Shown here one piece after another: positions 28,001-36,972 of a stretch of 64,000 nucleotides of DNA. Positions within the stretch are counted from its first letter, which is position 1. Each line of letters begins with the position of its first letter. The position numbers were made by a program, and so were the translations under genes. The stretch is from Lachnospiraceae bacterium (lineage in GTDB: Bacteria; Bacillota; Clostridia; Lachnospirales; Lachnospiraceae): the NCBI GenBank assembly GCA_017936785.1, contig JAGBEV010000014.1, positions 62,001 through 126,000 of the forward strand. The letters are read 5' to 3'. The notes beneath the pieces were generated by a model, which was not told where the DNA came from, searched no databases, and worked only from the letters and a program-made list of their open reading frames with translations.

Positions 28001-29645
28001 CTGCATAAGCCTAAGACGTAAGCTTACCTTTGCACTGCCTTCTGCTTTTCTGCTTTTCAGTTTCAATGAGCAGATTCTCTCTTATATGTGGAATGGTATG
28101 CATTATCAGTCCAACGTTCCGAACCGCTATGTTTTTCTTCTTGTATTTTTATGCAGCATTATGGCTTATGACGGGCTGCTTGTGATCCGCCGACAAAGCA
28201 TCCTCAAAATGTCTCTTTTGTGCCTGTCAGCAGTTGCCTTTCTGACATTATGCCAGTTTGTCGGTGATGGAAATGCCTTATTCTGCTATGTATGCTCACT
28301 GGCACTTATTCTGCTGTATCTGTTGCTGCATCTGATATATAAAAAGTTTCCAAAATACAGGCGCTTTTACTATCCGGTCATGATTCTTGTGCTGTTTGCT
28401 GAACTTTCTGCCAACTGGTTTTATACATGCACCACATTTAGCTTGACCAGTCCCATTCCCTATGGTGATTATGAAACGCAAAGTGAGGTAAATACTTCCC
28501 TGCTTGCAGATGCTGACAGCTTTTCACGTTTCTGCACGCCTGCTACTTTTTGCCTGAATACAGGTAATTTTTCCAACACACCAAACGGAAATGTATTTAT
28601 TTCCACATTATCAACCTTCCAACAGACACTAAATTCTCTTTATGGCAACTATGGCGGGGATAATTTCATTTGCAGCAACTACGATTCCACTCCATGGGGA
28701 CAATCTGTTGCCGCAAACGGCTACATTTCCGTGCCCCTTTATGCAACACAGACCTTACGCGATCTGGCACAATACGAATATATCGGCTATGCCAACCAAT
28801 GCTATTTATTTAAAAATCCGGATGCCCTGCATTTAGGCTTCTATATCCCTCTGGATTTAGCTACGGAATTTGATACTGCTTCACTACCGGATTTTATGAA
28901 TATCTTTACCGATTGTTATACTGCCAACAGCTATGCTCCATTGCTTACACCTCTTGCATTGAGCGTAAATACCGGCGAAGAAAACTCCATAACATTCCTA
29001 AACAATAATCTTGAGAAAATCAATATTGCGGAAGCTGATGCCATATTGTCTTCTCCCAAAACTGCGGAGTCAGCTTCTTCTGCTAATTCTTCTCTTTACC
29101 TTAAAATGGATTTTACCCCGGCAAAATCAGGGCAGGTTTATCTGAGCCTAAATGAATTTATCTGTCTTGGTTACTATACAGCAGGAGAAAAAGCAAGCAT
29201 AACCATTCCATATCCCAATAAAACACCGGATATTTCAAAGGAGTATTTTCTCTATACTTTCGACGATGATGTTTATGAAAAATTTATCAGAGAAGTATCA
29301 AAAAATCAGTTGGAAAATATTACTATTGACGACAATGTGATCACTGCCACATCCGATTATGAAGAAGACGGTTATACAATGCTAAGCCTCCCTTATGATG
29401 AAAACTGGAAGGCATACATTGACGGAATAGAAGTGCCTGTTGAAAATGTATTGAATTCTGCGGTGTTTGTTCACACACCTGCCGGCAGCCATGAAATAAA
29501 ACTGATCTATGATGTGACTATCTATCAGATCTGCACATGGATTTCATTTATCACAACATTTGCAGTCATCCTGATTTATTGTTTCCTAAAACGCCGCCGT
29601 CCATCCTGTTTCAACACAGATAACACAGTATCAACTAATATATAA
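25092..29645 (+). CDS. Internally duplicated YfhO-family membrane glycosyltransferase-like protein
   Basis: 1,517 residues, almost twice the length of ordinary YfhO proteins (about 800-860). The C-terminal half is a recognisable YfhO module: membrane helices from about residue 670, then a beta-rich outer domain ending in LPYDENWKAYIDG and AGSHEIKLIYDV, then a last helix. The N-terminal half repeats the pattern: for example FLPGSVLSSAFSSGRGMDLY (about 208) against FTPSGAVNTNDGGINLY (about 937), each followed by a helix and an N..IS segment; then an outer domain (about 400-605) and a helix. YfhO proteins are GT-C transferases that move sugars from undecaprenyl phosphate to teichoic acids. The ATG at 25092 has AAAGGA. 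Tail-to-tail overlap of 70 bases with the next gene. Confidence 0.82.
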   Translation: MNTFVKKINPKICGQYLAAYLIPALILLAMIPVSNGLFGVFGIFLIPLSAISFLFFLLHTSFFSVSSHLLTLSFSCAYALSGFCLANNNSVKSLLCYILLPLLFLSLDVLLAKGSFLPITLIFSLLLCIEPITGCILFFYLIGFVILIPECPIGKRVADLLHITLLFLFALGLSAAFSIPQLHNFFASVSKNPYTGFSINYPWANLLARFLPGSVLSSAFSSGRGMDLYCGLLSFFGLVLYFFNNTISFKKRMRTLLYTLLVLLTLQTTPFQYLIELCNVTDTAYLYYSFFFVFLVLMLACEAIGSLSEYYTGNLTAGLCITFFMIITALIGSAHNYIFATLLLIGSFLVLYIILLPFVQKERYPHVKKILCFVLLAELAFNGLFCSNTKLIPSSVSLEDRFALSVPQENKSSSDITADPIPNEEAYISFYEKAISNEVYGTFNAVNQYVSFTSEEETAYNPHRILDFFEEFNLKCHKLGIDTDILQTSDATISFDTSDLYEITDETNRIYNFHSYHKALSYDHIIIPYTVEFQSPGIYLIYDNISGNLMRFDITKEDLSAKGYLSLAPSEEINLNFRLNVYSFDEDGFQTVPDLLVDYMSANNTSFSSMMYLIYFVITCICILILLALTVNHHKKPLLMWFSSQKEAVMNWHFYEKALHWFRENAVYLAAFAVPFFLFVISMILFSCEPFGSQSFLDEDGYPSVLAGSLGYYHNLKSGNTVLSMLMGYATNIYSASNTVYTAFLLPFSPSSLPSVLLLSEAVLLGLCGFSVVYYLTHRWNGPKAYKKDFRLLAPAFLYTINAFMLAMHSYVYSWYLLFFILPLLILSVERLLYQKKWFGYTILLALSIFTNTNIALYLCIFLVLYFFTCRFENFTDFIRKGLRFTVFSLLAALCSLCNIITILLGVTGSGYSEKDSIFPSFGFHGSFFDQWKKLMIFTPSGAVNTNDGGINLYMSLLCLVLLAVFLTNRCISLRRKLTFALPSAFLLFSFNEQILSYMWNGMHYQSNVPNRYVFLLVFLCSIMAYDGLLVIRRQSILKMSLLCLSAVAFLTLCQFVGDGNALFCYVCSLALILLYLLLHLIYKKFPKYRRFYYPVMILVLFAELSANWFYTCTTFSLTSPIPYGDYETQSEVNTSLLADADSFSRFCTPATFCLNTGNFSNTPNGNVFISTLSTFQQTLNSLYGNYGGDNFICSNYDSTPWGQSVAANGYISVPLYATQTLRDLAQYEYIGYANQCYLFKNPDALHLGFYIPLDLATEFDTASLPDFMNIFTDCYTANSYAPLLTPLALSVNTGEENSITFLNNNLEKINIAEADAILSSPKTAESASSANSSLYLKMDFTPAKSGQVYLSLNEFICLGYYTAGEKASITIPYPNKTPDISKEYFLYTFDDDVYEKFIREVSKNQLENITIDDNVITATSDYEEDGYTMLSLPYDENWKAYIDGIEVPVENVLNSAVFVHTPAGSHEIKLIYDVTIYQICTWISFITTFAVILIYCFLKRRRPSCFNTDNTVSTNI

Positions 29646-30781
29646 AGAACTAATAAATATACACCCATCGCACATATTGCATGTGCCCAGCGTATTCCCG
29701 TGGGAAGCTGGAACATTGAAAACGCTATGGAAAACAACAATGCATAGACAGCATCTTGTGATGCTGTCGAATCCCATTTTTCTTTCATAAAGAAAACCAT
29801 AAGAATTACCAGATAACTGACTGTATAATATCCGCTCCATATGGGCACAACAATCATAATAGTGGTCAAAATCAGATATCTTTTCCATGGAGTCTTTTGG
29901 ATAAAAAAGGCGGCAAGCAGCATAACCAGCACAACACATGATGCAATTTGCATAACAGCTTTCTGGCTGGTAATACAACTCACTGCTGCAGCAGCACTGA
30001 TACAATCCGTCAATGTTGAAATCGTATGTAACATTAATTGATTCTGCAGCATTTGAACCAATCCATGTATTCCATCAAAAAAGACAAATGGTACAAAAAA
30101 ACACAAAATACCATAAATCAGTAACCTTACTGTTTCTTTCCACCTTTTTTCTTTTATATAAAGCAATCCGAATACAGCAGGGTATATTTTTAAGCCAGCT
30201 GCTACCGCAATCAGGATCAAAGCAATTTCTTTTTTAATCTTGTTATCTGAGTCTTTCAAATATAATGCCAGAATCAGTATAAATGATATAACAGCAGCTA
30301 AACTTCCTCTTTCCAAAACCCCGGATATAAACGTATACGAAAAACAGACACTCACAATAAGCGCCAAGCTCTTTTCAACATTTCCAAGTACTTTAATCAC
30401 AGCATAAAAAAGCATGATTACAGTAATCAAAGCAAAACCCGCATAAACCAGTATACTGTATGTATTTGCTGATAACGGCTCCCAAATACCGATACTGTTT
30501 TCCGGAAGAATACAAGCGAGCAAATGGAAAAACATATATGCCAGCGGTGGAAAACAAACATTACAATTGAGCTCATATACTTTTTCCTTTCCATTAGACA
30601 CATATGCTATATGATTCAAAAAATCTGCAAACCGATCATTACCGTTCTGAAATATAATGTTATTCCAAATGTCTCCATGGGTAATAATCAAAGAAAAACC
30701 AGTAAAAATCCACCCTGCCAGAATGATAAAGAAAAAAATCTGCCAGATACTGATTTCTTTCTTCTGTTTTTGTTTCTCCAT
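29576..30781 (-). CDS. GT87/DUF2029-like polytopic membrane glycosyltransferase
   Basis: 401 residues with about 9-10 membrane helices. The segment ERGSLAAVISFILILALYL, then AVAAGLKIYPAVFGLLYIKEKRW, matches the GT87 (DUF2029) pattern of polyprenol-phosphate-dependent mannosyl- and glycosyltransferases: an acidic residue in the first outer loop (HGDIWNN) and a KIYP motif. It would transfer a lipid-linked sugar outside the membrane. The Met at 30781 is preceded by GGGGAG; an alternative start at 30808 has AAAGG. Last gene of the glycan operon. Its final 70 bases overlap the end of the YfhO-like gene on the other strand, with no terminator visible in between. Substrate unknown. Confidence 0.75.
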   Translation of the reverse strand: MEKQKQKKEISIWQIFFFIILAGWIFTGFSLIITHGDIWNNIIFQNGNDRFADFLNHIAYVSNGKEKVYELNCNVCFPPLAYMFFHLLACILPENSIGIWEPLSANTYSILVYAGFALITVIMLFYAVIKVLGNVEKSLALIVSVCFSYTFISGVLERGSLAAVISFILILALYLKDSDNKIKKEIALILIAVAAGLKIYPAVFGLLYIKEKRWKETVRLLIYGILCFFVPFVFFDGIHGLVQMLQNQLMLHTISTLTDCISAAAAVSCITSQKAVMQIASCVVLVMLLAAFFIQKTPWKRYLILTTIMIVVPIWSGYYTVSYLVILMVFFMKEKWDSTASQDAVYALLFSIAFSMFQLPTGIRWAHAICAMGVYLLVLYILVDTVLSVLKQDGRRRFRKQ

Positions 30782-30825
30782 CTCACATTCTCCCCGTTTT
30801 ATATTCATTTCAAAACCTTTCTAAC

Positions 30826-31929
30826 CTATTTCATCCACTCTGCTTCTTTACAAAACGCATTAATCTGGTCATCCATACACCGACAGATATCGTTTCCGGC
30901 CAAGTAAACATCCAGCCACTCTGTAATCCGTTCAACTGCTGTCTCAATTTTCCAGACCGGATGCCATCCCGTCATACGCTTTAAATGGCTGCAGTCAAGC
31001 TTCAAAAAATTTGCTTCATGAGGACCTTCATTACATACCTGCTCCCATTTTATATGCATTCGCCCCTGCTGTGTGCCATTATGTCCGGTCCTGCTATTCC
31101 ACTTTTCACAAAACATCTGTACAAGCTGTCCTGTTGACAGGCATCCTTCATCATCCGGTCCCACATTATAGTAACCGGCTATGCCCTGATCCTCGTACTG
31201 TTTCATAGCAATATACAGATAAGCACATACCGGCTCCAGCACATGCTGATAAGGTCTTGTGGAATATGGATTCCGGATCAGGATATTTTTTCCCTCTTCC
31301 AGTGCTCTCACACAGTCCGGAATGATCCGGTCCTTTGCAAAATCTCCTCCGCCGATCACATTGCCCGCACGCATACAGCTGACAGCGGTCTGTGTCTGTC
31401 CAAAAAATGAGTTGACGTAGCAGTGTGTCACAAGCTCAGAACAGGATTTAGAATTAGAATATGGATCATATCCGTCAAGTTCTTCATTTTCACGGTATCC
31501 CCACTCCCACTCCTTATTTTTGTATACTTTATCCGTTGTTACATTAACAAAACTTCTGACTTCCGGATGCAGCCTAACGCATTCCAGTACATTGACCGTC
31601 CCCATTACATTTGTCTCATAGGTTGTCACCGGATTCCGGTAGCCTTCCCTGACAATAGGCTGTGCCGCCAAATGAATGACGATCTGAGGCTGCACTTCAT
31701 CGAAAACCTTCTTTAAATGCTGTAAATCTCTGATATCACCATGGATAGAACGAATTTCCCGATTCAGTTTACATAACTCAAACAAACTGGGATCTGTGGG
31801 GGCATCCAGTGCATAACCTGTAATCTGTGCCCCCGCTAAAAGCAGCACACGGCACATCCATGCTCCCTTAAATCCGGTATGCCCGGTAATCAATATCTTT
31901 TTCCCCTGATAAAATGACAGATCAAGCAT
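30826..31929 (-). CDS. rfbG: CDP-glucose 4,6-dehydratase
   Basis: 367 residues, an extended short-chain dehydrogenase that turns CDP-glucose into CDP-4-keto-6-deoxyglucose using bound NAD. The glycine motif (ITGHTGFKGAWM), the substrate region (HLAAQPIVREGYRNP), TTDKVYKNKEW in place of the more common serine motif, and the YxxxK site (YDPYSNSKSCSELV) fit RfbG/AscB specifically rather than dTDP-glucose dehydratases. Together with RfbF and RfbH in the same operon it forms the standard route to CDP-3,6-dideoxyhexoses. It starts 4 bases after the preceding gene. Confidence 0.95.
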   Translation of the reverse strand: MLDLSFYQGKKILITGHTGFKGAWMCRVLLLAGAQITGYALDAPTDPSLFELCKLNREIRSIHGDIRDLQHLKKVFDEVQPQIVIHLAAQPIVREGYRNPVTTYETNVMGTVNVLECVRLHPEVRSFVNVTTDKVYKNKEWEWGYRENEELDGYDPYSNSKSCSELVTHCYVNSFFGQTQTAVSCMRAGNVIGGGDFAKDRIIPDCVRALEEGKNILIRNPYSTRPYQHVLEPVCAYLYIAMKQYEDQGIAGYYNVGPDDEGCLSTGQLVQMFCEKWNSRTGHNGTQQGRMHIKWEQVCNEGPHEANFLKLDCSHLKRMTGWHPVWKIETAVERITEWLDVYLAGNDICRCMDDQINAFCKEAEWMK

Positions 31930-31932
31930 CTG

Positions 31933-32850
31933 TTATTCCCTCTCTTTTCTTGCCCATTCAATAGTCTTCTTAATTCCCGCCTCAAAAGATGTTTCCGGCA
32001 TCATTCCCGTATCCTGTATCAACGCACTGATATCTGCACACAAATGCATTACCTGTCCTTTAGTATATGGAATATCACCATATCCCGGTTCCTGATTGGG
32101 ATCAATCTCATTTTTTATGATCTCTATGTATTCCTTAAGGCTTCTTGCATTTCCACTTCCAAGGGGATAAACTCTGCCGTGTTTTCCCTTTTGTCCCAGC
32201 AATAGCAGTGCCTTTGCCGCATCTGCACTGTAAAGATAATCCCATTGCTGCCTGCCTTCTGTAAAATGTGTCGGTTTTTTCTCTGACATTTCCCGGATTG
32301 CCATCATGATCATACTATCCGCACCGTCATGGGGACCATAAACGCTCAATATCCTTGTCCAGATATGTCTGATCTCAAGCTGTTCACACAATATCCGTGT
32401 CAAGCCTCCGGCAGCAAGCTTAGCCATTCCATAACCGTTTTCAGGCTCCACTGGTGTGTTTTCTCTAAGTTTTCCTTCCTGTCTGCCATATTCAGCCTGA
32501 CTGCCAGCTCCTACAAAAGTATGACATCCCAAAGCCTTGGCGAGCCTGACAGCATCCAGCGCATAGCCGATATTTTTTGCCTGTATAACCGTATCATTGC
32601 GATACGCTCTACCTGCTCCTTCCCATGCAAGATGATAAAAAATATCATAATCCCCGCTTAACTTTTTTGCAGCCTCTGCATAATCACACAGATCCAATTC
32701 CAGCACTTTGATAAAAGGAGCCCTGGGCAAATCATCTTTACGCAAAGAATCTTTCCTGCATACTGCCAAAGCTTCGATATGTTGTTGTTTACATACGTCA
32801 AGCAAGGCACAGCCAATGGCGCCTGTGGGTCCTGTGATCACAATCTTCAC
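31933..32850 (-). CDS. NAD(P)-dependent nucleotide-sugar epimerase/reductase (SDR)
   Basis: 305 residues. Glycine motif (ITGPTGAIGCALLD), core segments YHLAWEGAGRAYRN and GAGSQAEYGRQEG, YxxxK site (YGMAKLAAGG), and the SVYGPHDGADS and LYSADAAKAL segments show an extended SDR acting on a nucleotide sugar. Position suggests the last reduction step of the CDP-dideoxysugar, as done by YerF or abequose/paratose synthases. The sequence alone does not give the stereochemistry. The start is GTG at 32850 with GGAGG upstream. It follows the GT2 gene by 13 bases and precedes rfbG by 3. Confidence 0.85.
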   Translation of the reverse strand: MKIVITGPTGAIGCALLDVCKQQHIEALAVCRKDSLRKDDLPRAPFIKVLELDLCDYAEAAKKLSGDYDIFYHLAWEGAGRAYRNDTVIQAKNIGYALDAVRLAKALGCHTFVGAGSQAEYGRQEGKLRENTPVEPENGYGMAKLAAGGLTRILCEQLEIRHIWTRILSVYGPHDGADSMIMMAIREMSEKKPTHFTEGRQQWDYLYSADAAKALLLLGQKGKHGRVYPLGSGNARSLKEYIEIIKNEIDPNQEPGYGDIPYTKGQVMHLCADISALIQDTGMMPETSFEAGIKKTIEWARKERE

Positions 32851-32863
32851 GGATTTTCCTCCA

Positions 32864-33796
32864 TCAAAAGTTAATACGCTCTTCTTCCACTACCAAAGGT
32901 CTGTTCATAACCCTTTGATTGATACTGCTGATATATTCTCCGATAAACCCGATAAAAAACAATTGAAGGGAACCCAGGAAAAACATTCCGATCAAAACCG
33001 GTGCCATACCGGCAGCAAAGCGGTCCCACCAAATAAGTTTAAATACCAGATAGATCAAACCAATGATAACACTGACAAATCCGCAGAACATTCCGATAAA
33101 AGTGCAAAGTCTCAAACCAAACTTAGTATAGGAAGTAATGCTGAGCATGGCTGCATCATACAGCGTATAAAAATTATTTTTACTTTTTCCCGCTCTTCTC
33201 CTGGGCTGTTCATAAGGAATCTCTTTTCGCTTATATCCCAGTTCTGCCACAATTCCCCTCATAAAAGGAGTAGGGTCTTTTAAATCCCGCAATACCTGAA
33301 TAAAATCCTTATCATAAAGCCCTGATCCGGTAAAATGTTCAATCTGCTCCACTCCGGAAAATTTGTTCAGCAGTTTGTAATAAAGGCTTCGTATGCCATA
33401 CATAATCTTATTTTCCTTACTGCTGGTCTTGATACCGATAACGATCTTATATCCTTTTTCCCATTCTGTAATATATCTTGGTATCAGATCTACCGGGTCC
33501 TGGAAATCACAAACCATAGCAATGGTACAATCTCCTGTAGTCTGAAGAATGCCATAATAGGGAGAATTAAACTGTCCAAAATTTTTAGCATTAAAAATTG
33601 CCTTAATATGAGGATTCTGCCTGCATATTTCCCTCAGTTTTATTCGTGTTGTATCCTTAGAATCGTTATCAATGAAAACCAGTTCATAGTCATAATCAGA
33701 CAATTCCCCTTCGAAGAGAGCAACGATTGCCTCACTCATGGGTCCCACATTTTCTTCTTCATTATAGCATGGTATCAGAATACTGATCTTTTTCAT
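32864..33796 (-). CDS. GtrB/CsbB-like polyprenyl-phosphate glycosyltransferase (GT2)
   Basis: 310 residues. A GT-A domain starts ISILIPCYNEEENV, contains LVFIDNDSKDTT, the KNFGQFNSPYYGIL segment and a DFQDP motif (the DxD region of this group). Two C-terminal membrane helices follow (about 228-255 and 265-292). This is the GtrB/CsbB/DPM1 architecture: it charges undecaprenyl phosphate with a sugar on the inner face for use by an outer-face GT-C enzyme. In Bacillus, CsbB works with YfhO, and a YfhO-like protein is encoded nearby. The sugar donor is unknown. It follows the ThDP enzyme by 18 bases. Confidence 0.88.
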   Translation of the reverse strand: MKKISILIPCYNEEENVGPMSEAIVALFEGELSDYDYELVFIDNDSKDTTRIKLREICRQNPHIKAIFNAKNFGQFNSPYYGILQTTGDCTIAMVCDFQDPVDLIPRYITEWEKGYKIVIGIKTSSKENKIMYGIRSLYYKLLNKFSGVEQIEHFTGSGLYDKDFIQVLRDLKDPTPFMRGIVAELGYKRKEIPYEQPRRRAGKSKNNFYTLYDAAMLSITSYTKFGLRLCTFIGMFCGFVSVIIGLIYLVFKLIWWDRFAAGMAPVLIGMFFLGSLQLFFIGFIGEYISSINQRVMNRPLVVEEERINF

Positions 33797-33814
33797 TCCA
33801 TCATCCTCTTTTGG

Positions 33815-35611
33815 TCATGACTCCCGAAACAGGGGAATCAGCATATTTTCCTCAAATTCTTTTTCATCAATAGGTGGATTCATATACTCCAATGGTTTTG
33901 ATTCCATCTGCCCGTCTTTTCTCTTATAAGAAACCTGTTTGGGCACTGCTGTCAATCCAATAGGGGTAAATACCTCACAGATTACCGGTCCTTCATATTC
34001 CAGCACTTCCCTTACCTTATCCCTTAATTCCTCATTGGAATGAATCCGGAAGGTTTTTAATCCATATGCCTCTGCAATATGGGCAATATGGGGAATCGAT
34101 AAATCTGAGCTCTCATCACATGCTACAAAATGTTTTGCAAATACATTGGTCTGTGTCGCCTTGATAGCGCCGTATCCCCGGTTACTCAACACAAAAATTT
34201 TAATTGGCAGATTCAGCCTGCGGATTGTTTCCAGCTCCTGAATATTCATAACAAAACCGCCGTCGCCATTAACCCCCACTGTCCTCTTTCTGCCGCTTGC
34301 AAGACACGCCCCGATAGTAGATGGCAGTCCGTATCCCATAGAAGCAAGTCCTTTGGTACAGAATACTCTCTGACCTTTTTTTACCCTGAAAGCCTGCATG
34401 GAAATATCAATGCAGCTTCCTGAACTTCCCGATACATATACATCTTTTTCCGTCAACTGCTCCGAAATGGTATCCAACAGGCAATAAGTATTTACCAATT
34501 CTTTTTGTTCCCAGTATTCCGGCTGGACAATAGGATATTTTTGTTTCAGCCTGTCAGCATAATCAAACCAGTCTTTTCTGGATTTTCTTTGTATTCTGTC
34601 TTTATATTTTAGGAAAGTGTCTATGAATTGCTTTGCATCTGCACATACGGGAATATCCGGTCTTACATTGATCTTATGCAGTTCCGCACTGTCGATATCC
34701 ACCATGATCTTAACCGCTTCTCTCGCAAATCCGTCAAAATTATAGCCTGTTTGAAGAAGATTCAGCCTTGCTCCGATGCTCATAAAGAAATCTGAATTCT
34801 GCTGGATAAAGTTGGCATAACGATGCCCCAGTCCTCCCGGTCTGCCGTAATACAAAGGATTGCTTTCCTCTATCAGATCAATACCATTCCATGTGGTCAG
34901 TACCGGAATTTCCAATACTTTGATCAATTCTTCAAATTCAGGGATGCCGCCTGACAGACGTATACCGTTTCCAGCCAGTAATACAGGTCTTTCTGAAGCA
35001 TTCAATCTATCAATAATATCCAAAACTATATTATCCAGCTGAGGAACTTTTTCCGCAACAGGATAAAATCCAATCAATTCACTTTCTTCCACCATGCTTG
35101 CCTGTACATCCAATGGAATATCCAGCCATACCGGTCCTTTCCTGCCATGCACAGCCTCATATAATGCCCTGTCCATATGATATTTTATCATCTGTGGTTC
35201 ATCTACAACTGCTGCATATTTGGTAATGGGCTTTACTACAGAAATAATATCCAGTTCCTGCATTCCCTGCTGGCGAAGTCCCTGATCTCTGATCATATCC
35301 AGCCGCTTTACCTGTCCCGATACAACAAACATGGGAGTGGACTCCAGGAATGCTCCTGCAACACCTGTCAGGGCATTGGTCCCTCCCGGTCCGGTAGTTA
35401 CCATGAGAAGTCCAATGGTATTATTGACTCTGGCATAGGCTTCCGCCGCAATAGCGCATCCCTGCTCATGCTGACAGCAGACAAATTGAATCTTTCTGCT
35501 TTTTCCCAGAGAATCATTTAAATGCATGGCACCGCCTCCGGGCAGCATAAACATATGTCCCACATTTAATTCTTCTAATCTCTGAATTATATAATCCGAT
35601 ACTTTTATCAC
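33815..35611 (-). CDS. Thiamine-diphosphate enzyme, acetolactate-synthase family, YerE-like
   Basis: 598 residues with the three domains of the family: Pyr (catalytic Glu49 in CCQHEQGCA), the central Rossmann-like domain (GNGIRLSGGIPEF; PGGLGHRYANFI), and the PP domain with GDGGFVMN plus the NRGYGAI segment for thiamine diphosphate and metal. It could be an ordinary acetolactate synthase, but it has no regulatory-subunit gene and sits between rfbH and sugar genes. YerE of Yersinia is a homologue that adds the two-carbon unit of pyruvate to CDP-3,6-dideoxy-4-keto-hexose, making yersiniose. A similar role is inferred. The start is GTG at 35611 with AGGAG upstream. Confidence 0.85.
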   Translation of the reverse strand: MIKVSDYIIQRLEELNVGHMFMLPGGGAMHLNDSLGKSRKIQFVCCQHEQGCAIAAEAYARVNNTIGLLMVTTGPGGTNALTGVAGAFLESTPMFVVSGQVKRLDMIRDQGLRQQGMQELDIISVVKPITKYAAVVDEPQMIKYHMDRALYEAVHGRKGPVWLDIPLDVQASMVEESELIGFYPVAEKVPQLDNIVLDIIDRLNASERPVLLAGNGIRLSGGIPEFEELIKVLEIPVLTTWNGIDLIEESNPLYYGRPGGLGHRYANFIQQNSDFFMSIGARLNLLQTGYNFDGFAREAVKIMVDIDSAELHKINVRPDIPVCADAKQFIDTFLKYKDRIQRKSRKDWFDYADRLKQKYPIVQPEYWEQKELVNTYCLLDTISEQLTEKDVYVSGSSGSCIDISMQAFRVKKGQRVFCTKGLASMGYGLPSTIGACLASGRKRTVGVNGDGGFVMNIQELETIRRLNLPIKIFVLSNRGYGAIKATQTNVFAKHFVACDESSDLSIPHIAHIAEAYGLKTFRIHSNEELRDKVREVLEYEGPVICEVFTPIGLTAVPKQVSYKRKDGQMESKPLEYMNPPIDEKEFEENMLIPLFRES

Positions 35612-35617
35612 AAATCT

Positions 35618-36967
35618 TCAACTCCTAACTGCATCCGTAATGACCTCTGCCATATAGTCGATCATTTCATCAGTCATTCCCGGATATACGCCTACCCAGA
35701 AGGTGTCATTCATAATCCGGTCCGTATTGACAAGTTCTCCAACAATGCGGTATCCGTTTCCTTCCGCCCTCATCTGATCAAAACAGGGATGCTTGGTCAG
35801 GTTGCCTGCAAATAACATTCTTGTCTGCACGCCATGATCTTCCACATATTCAACTACCCTCTTTCTCTCCACCCCTTCCCTGCAGGTAAGGAGAAATCCA
35901 AACCAACTGGGCACGGAGTTTTCACAGGGAACGGGCAAAATCAGCTTCTTTTGTACATTTTCAAGACCCTTGTACAGCCTTTCAAAATTTTGCCGCCTTC
36001 TCTCCACAAAAGAAGGAAATTTCTCTATTTGGGCACATCCGATGGCAGCCTGCATGTCCGTTGCCTTCAGATTGTATCCAAAATGGGAATATACATATTT
36101 GTGATCATATCCTAAAGGCAGTTTCCCGAATTGTCTGTCAAAGCGATGTCCGCACAGATTATCCTGCCCGGAAGCACAAATACAGTCCCTTCCCCAATCC
36201 CTGAAGGAACGGATGCATTTGTGAAGAAGCGGGTTGTTGGTATAAACTGCACCGCCTTCTCCCATAGTCATATGATGAGGCGGATAAAAACTGGAAGTTC
36301 CCACATCCCCAATAGTTCCGGTAAACTTCTCTTTTCCATCAATTACATATTTACTGCCCAAAGCATCACAATTATCTTCGATCAGCCAGAGACCATGTTT
36401 GTCACAAAATTTTTTCACTTCTCCCAGATCAAAAGGATTGCCTAAGGTATGCGCCGCCATGACCAATTTCGTTTTTGGCGATAAGGCTGCCTCCAATTGT
36501 GTCACATCCAGATTATACTGGGGAATGGTCACGTCAACGAATACAGGAACCACCCCATATTGTATTGCCGGTGTTACCGTAGTGGGAAATCCCGCTGCCA
36601 CTGTGATCATTTCATCTCCGGGACGAACCTGCCTTTCTCCCAAAAGAGGAGACGTCAATGCCATAAATGCAATCAGATTTGCCGATGAACCGGAATTGAC
36701 CAAAGAACAGAATTTCACTCCCAGATAATCGGCAAACGCCTTTTCAAATTGTGCCGTATATCGCCCTGAGGTCAGCCAGAATTCCAGTGCTGAGTCCACC
36801 AGATTTGTCATCTCTCTGCTGTCATATACTCTGGACGCATAAGGAATTCTCTGTCCCCGTACAAATTCTTTTTTTTGATTATGGTAAGTATTACAATATT
36901 CCTCTACCAGCTTTAGGATTTGTTCCCTTGCCTGCTGCTCGGTCATATTTTCAAACAAATTATCCAT
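35618..36967 (-). CDS. rfbH: CDP-4-keto-6-deoxyglucose 3-dehydratase (E1)
   Basis: 449 residues. A PLP/PMP enzyme of the aminotransferase fold that removes the C3 hydroxyl from CDP-4-keto-6-deoxyglucose. The usual PLP lysine is replaced by His in FYPPHHMTMGEGG, the mark of the dehydratase, and the cysteines in RDCICASGQDNLCGHRF are those that bind the [2Fe-2S] cluster. It needs an electron-transfer partner (E3, DdhD/AscD); none is in this window. The start is uncertain: Met at 36967 fits the family, Met 36979 or 36988 would overlap rfbF. It lies 6 bases before the ThDP gene. Confidence 0.95.
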   Translation of the reverse strand: MDNLFENMTEQQAREQILKLVEEYCNTYHNQKKEFVRGQRIPYASRVYDSREMTNLVDSALEFWLTSGRYTAQFEKAFADYLGVKFCSLVNSGSSANLIAFMALTSPLLGERQVRPGDEMITVAAGFPTTVTPAIQYGVVPVFVDVTIPQYNLDVTQLEAALSPKTKLVMAAHTLGNPFDLGEVKKFCDKHGLWLIEDNCDALGSKYVIDGKEKFTGTIGDVGTSSFYPPHHMTMGEGGAVYTNNPLLHKCIRSFRDWGRDCICASGQDNLCGHRFDRQFGKLPLGYDHKYVYSHFGYNLKATDMQAAIGCAQIEKFPSFVERRRQNFERLYKGLENVQKKLILPVPCENSVPSWFGFLLTCREGVERKRVVEYVEDHGVQTRMLFAGNLTKHPCFDQMRAEGNGYRIVGELVNTDRIMNDTFWVGVYPGMTDEMIDYMAEVITDAVRS

Positions 36968-36972
36968 CCTGA

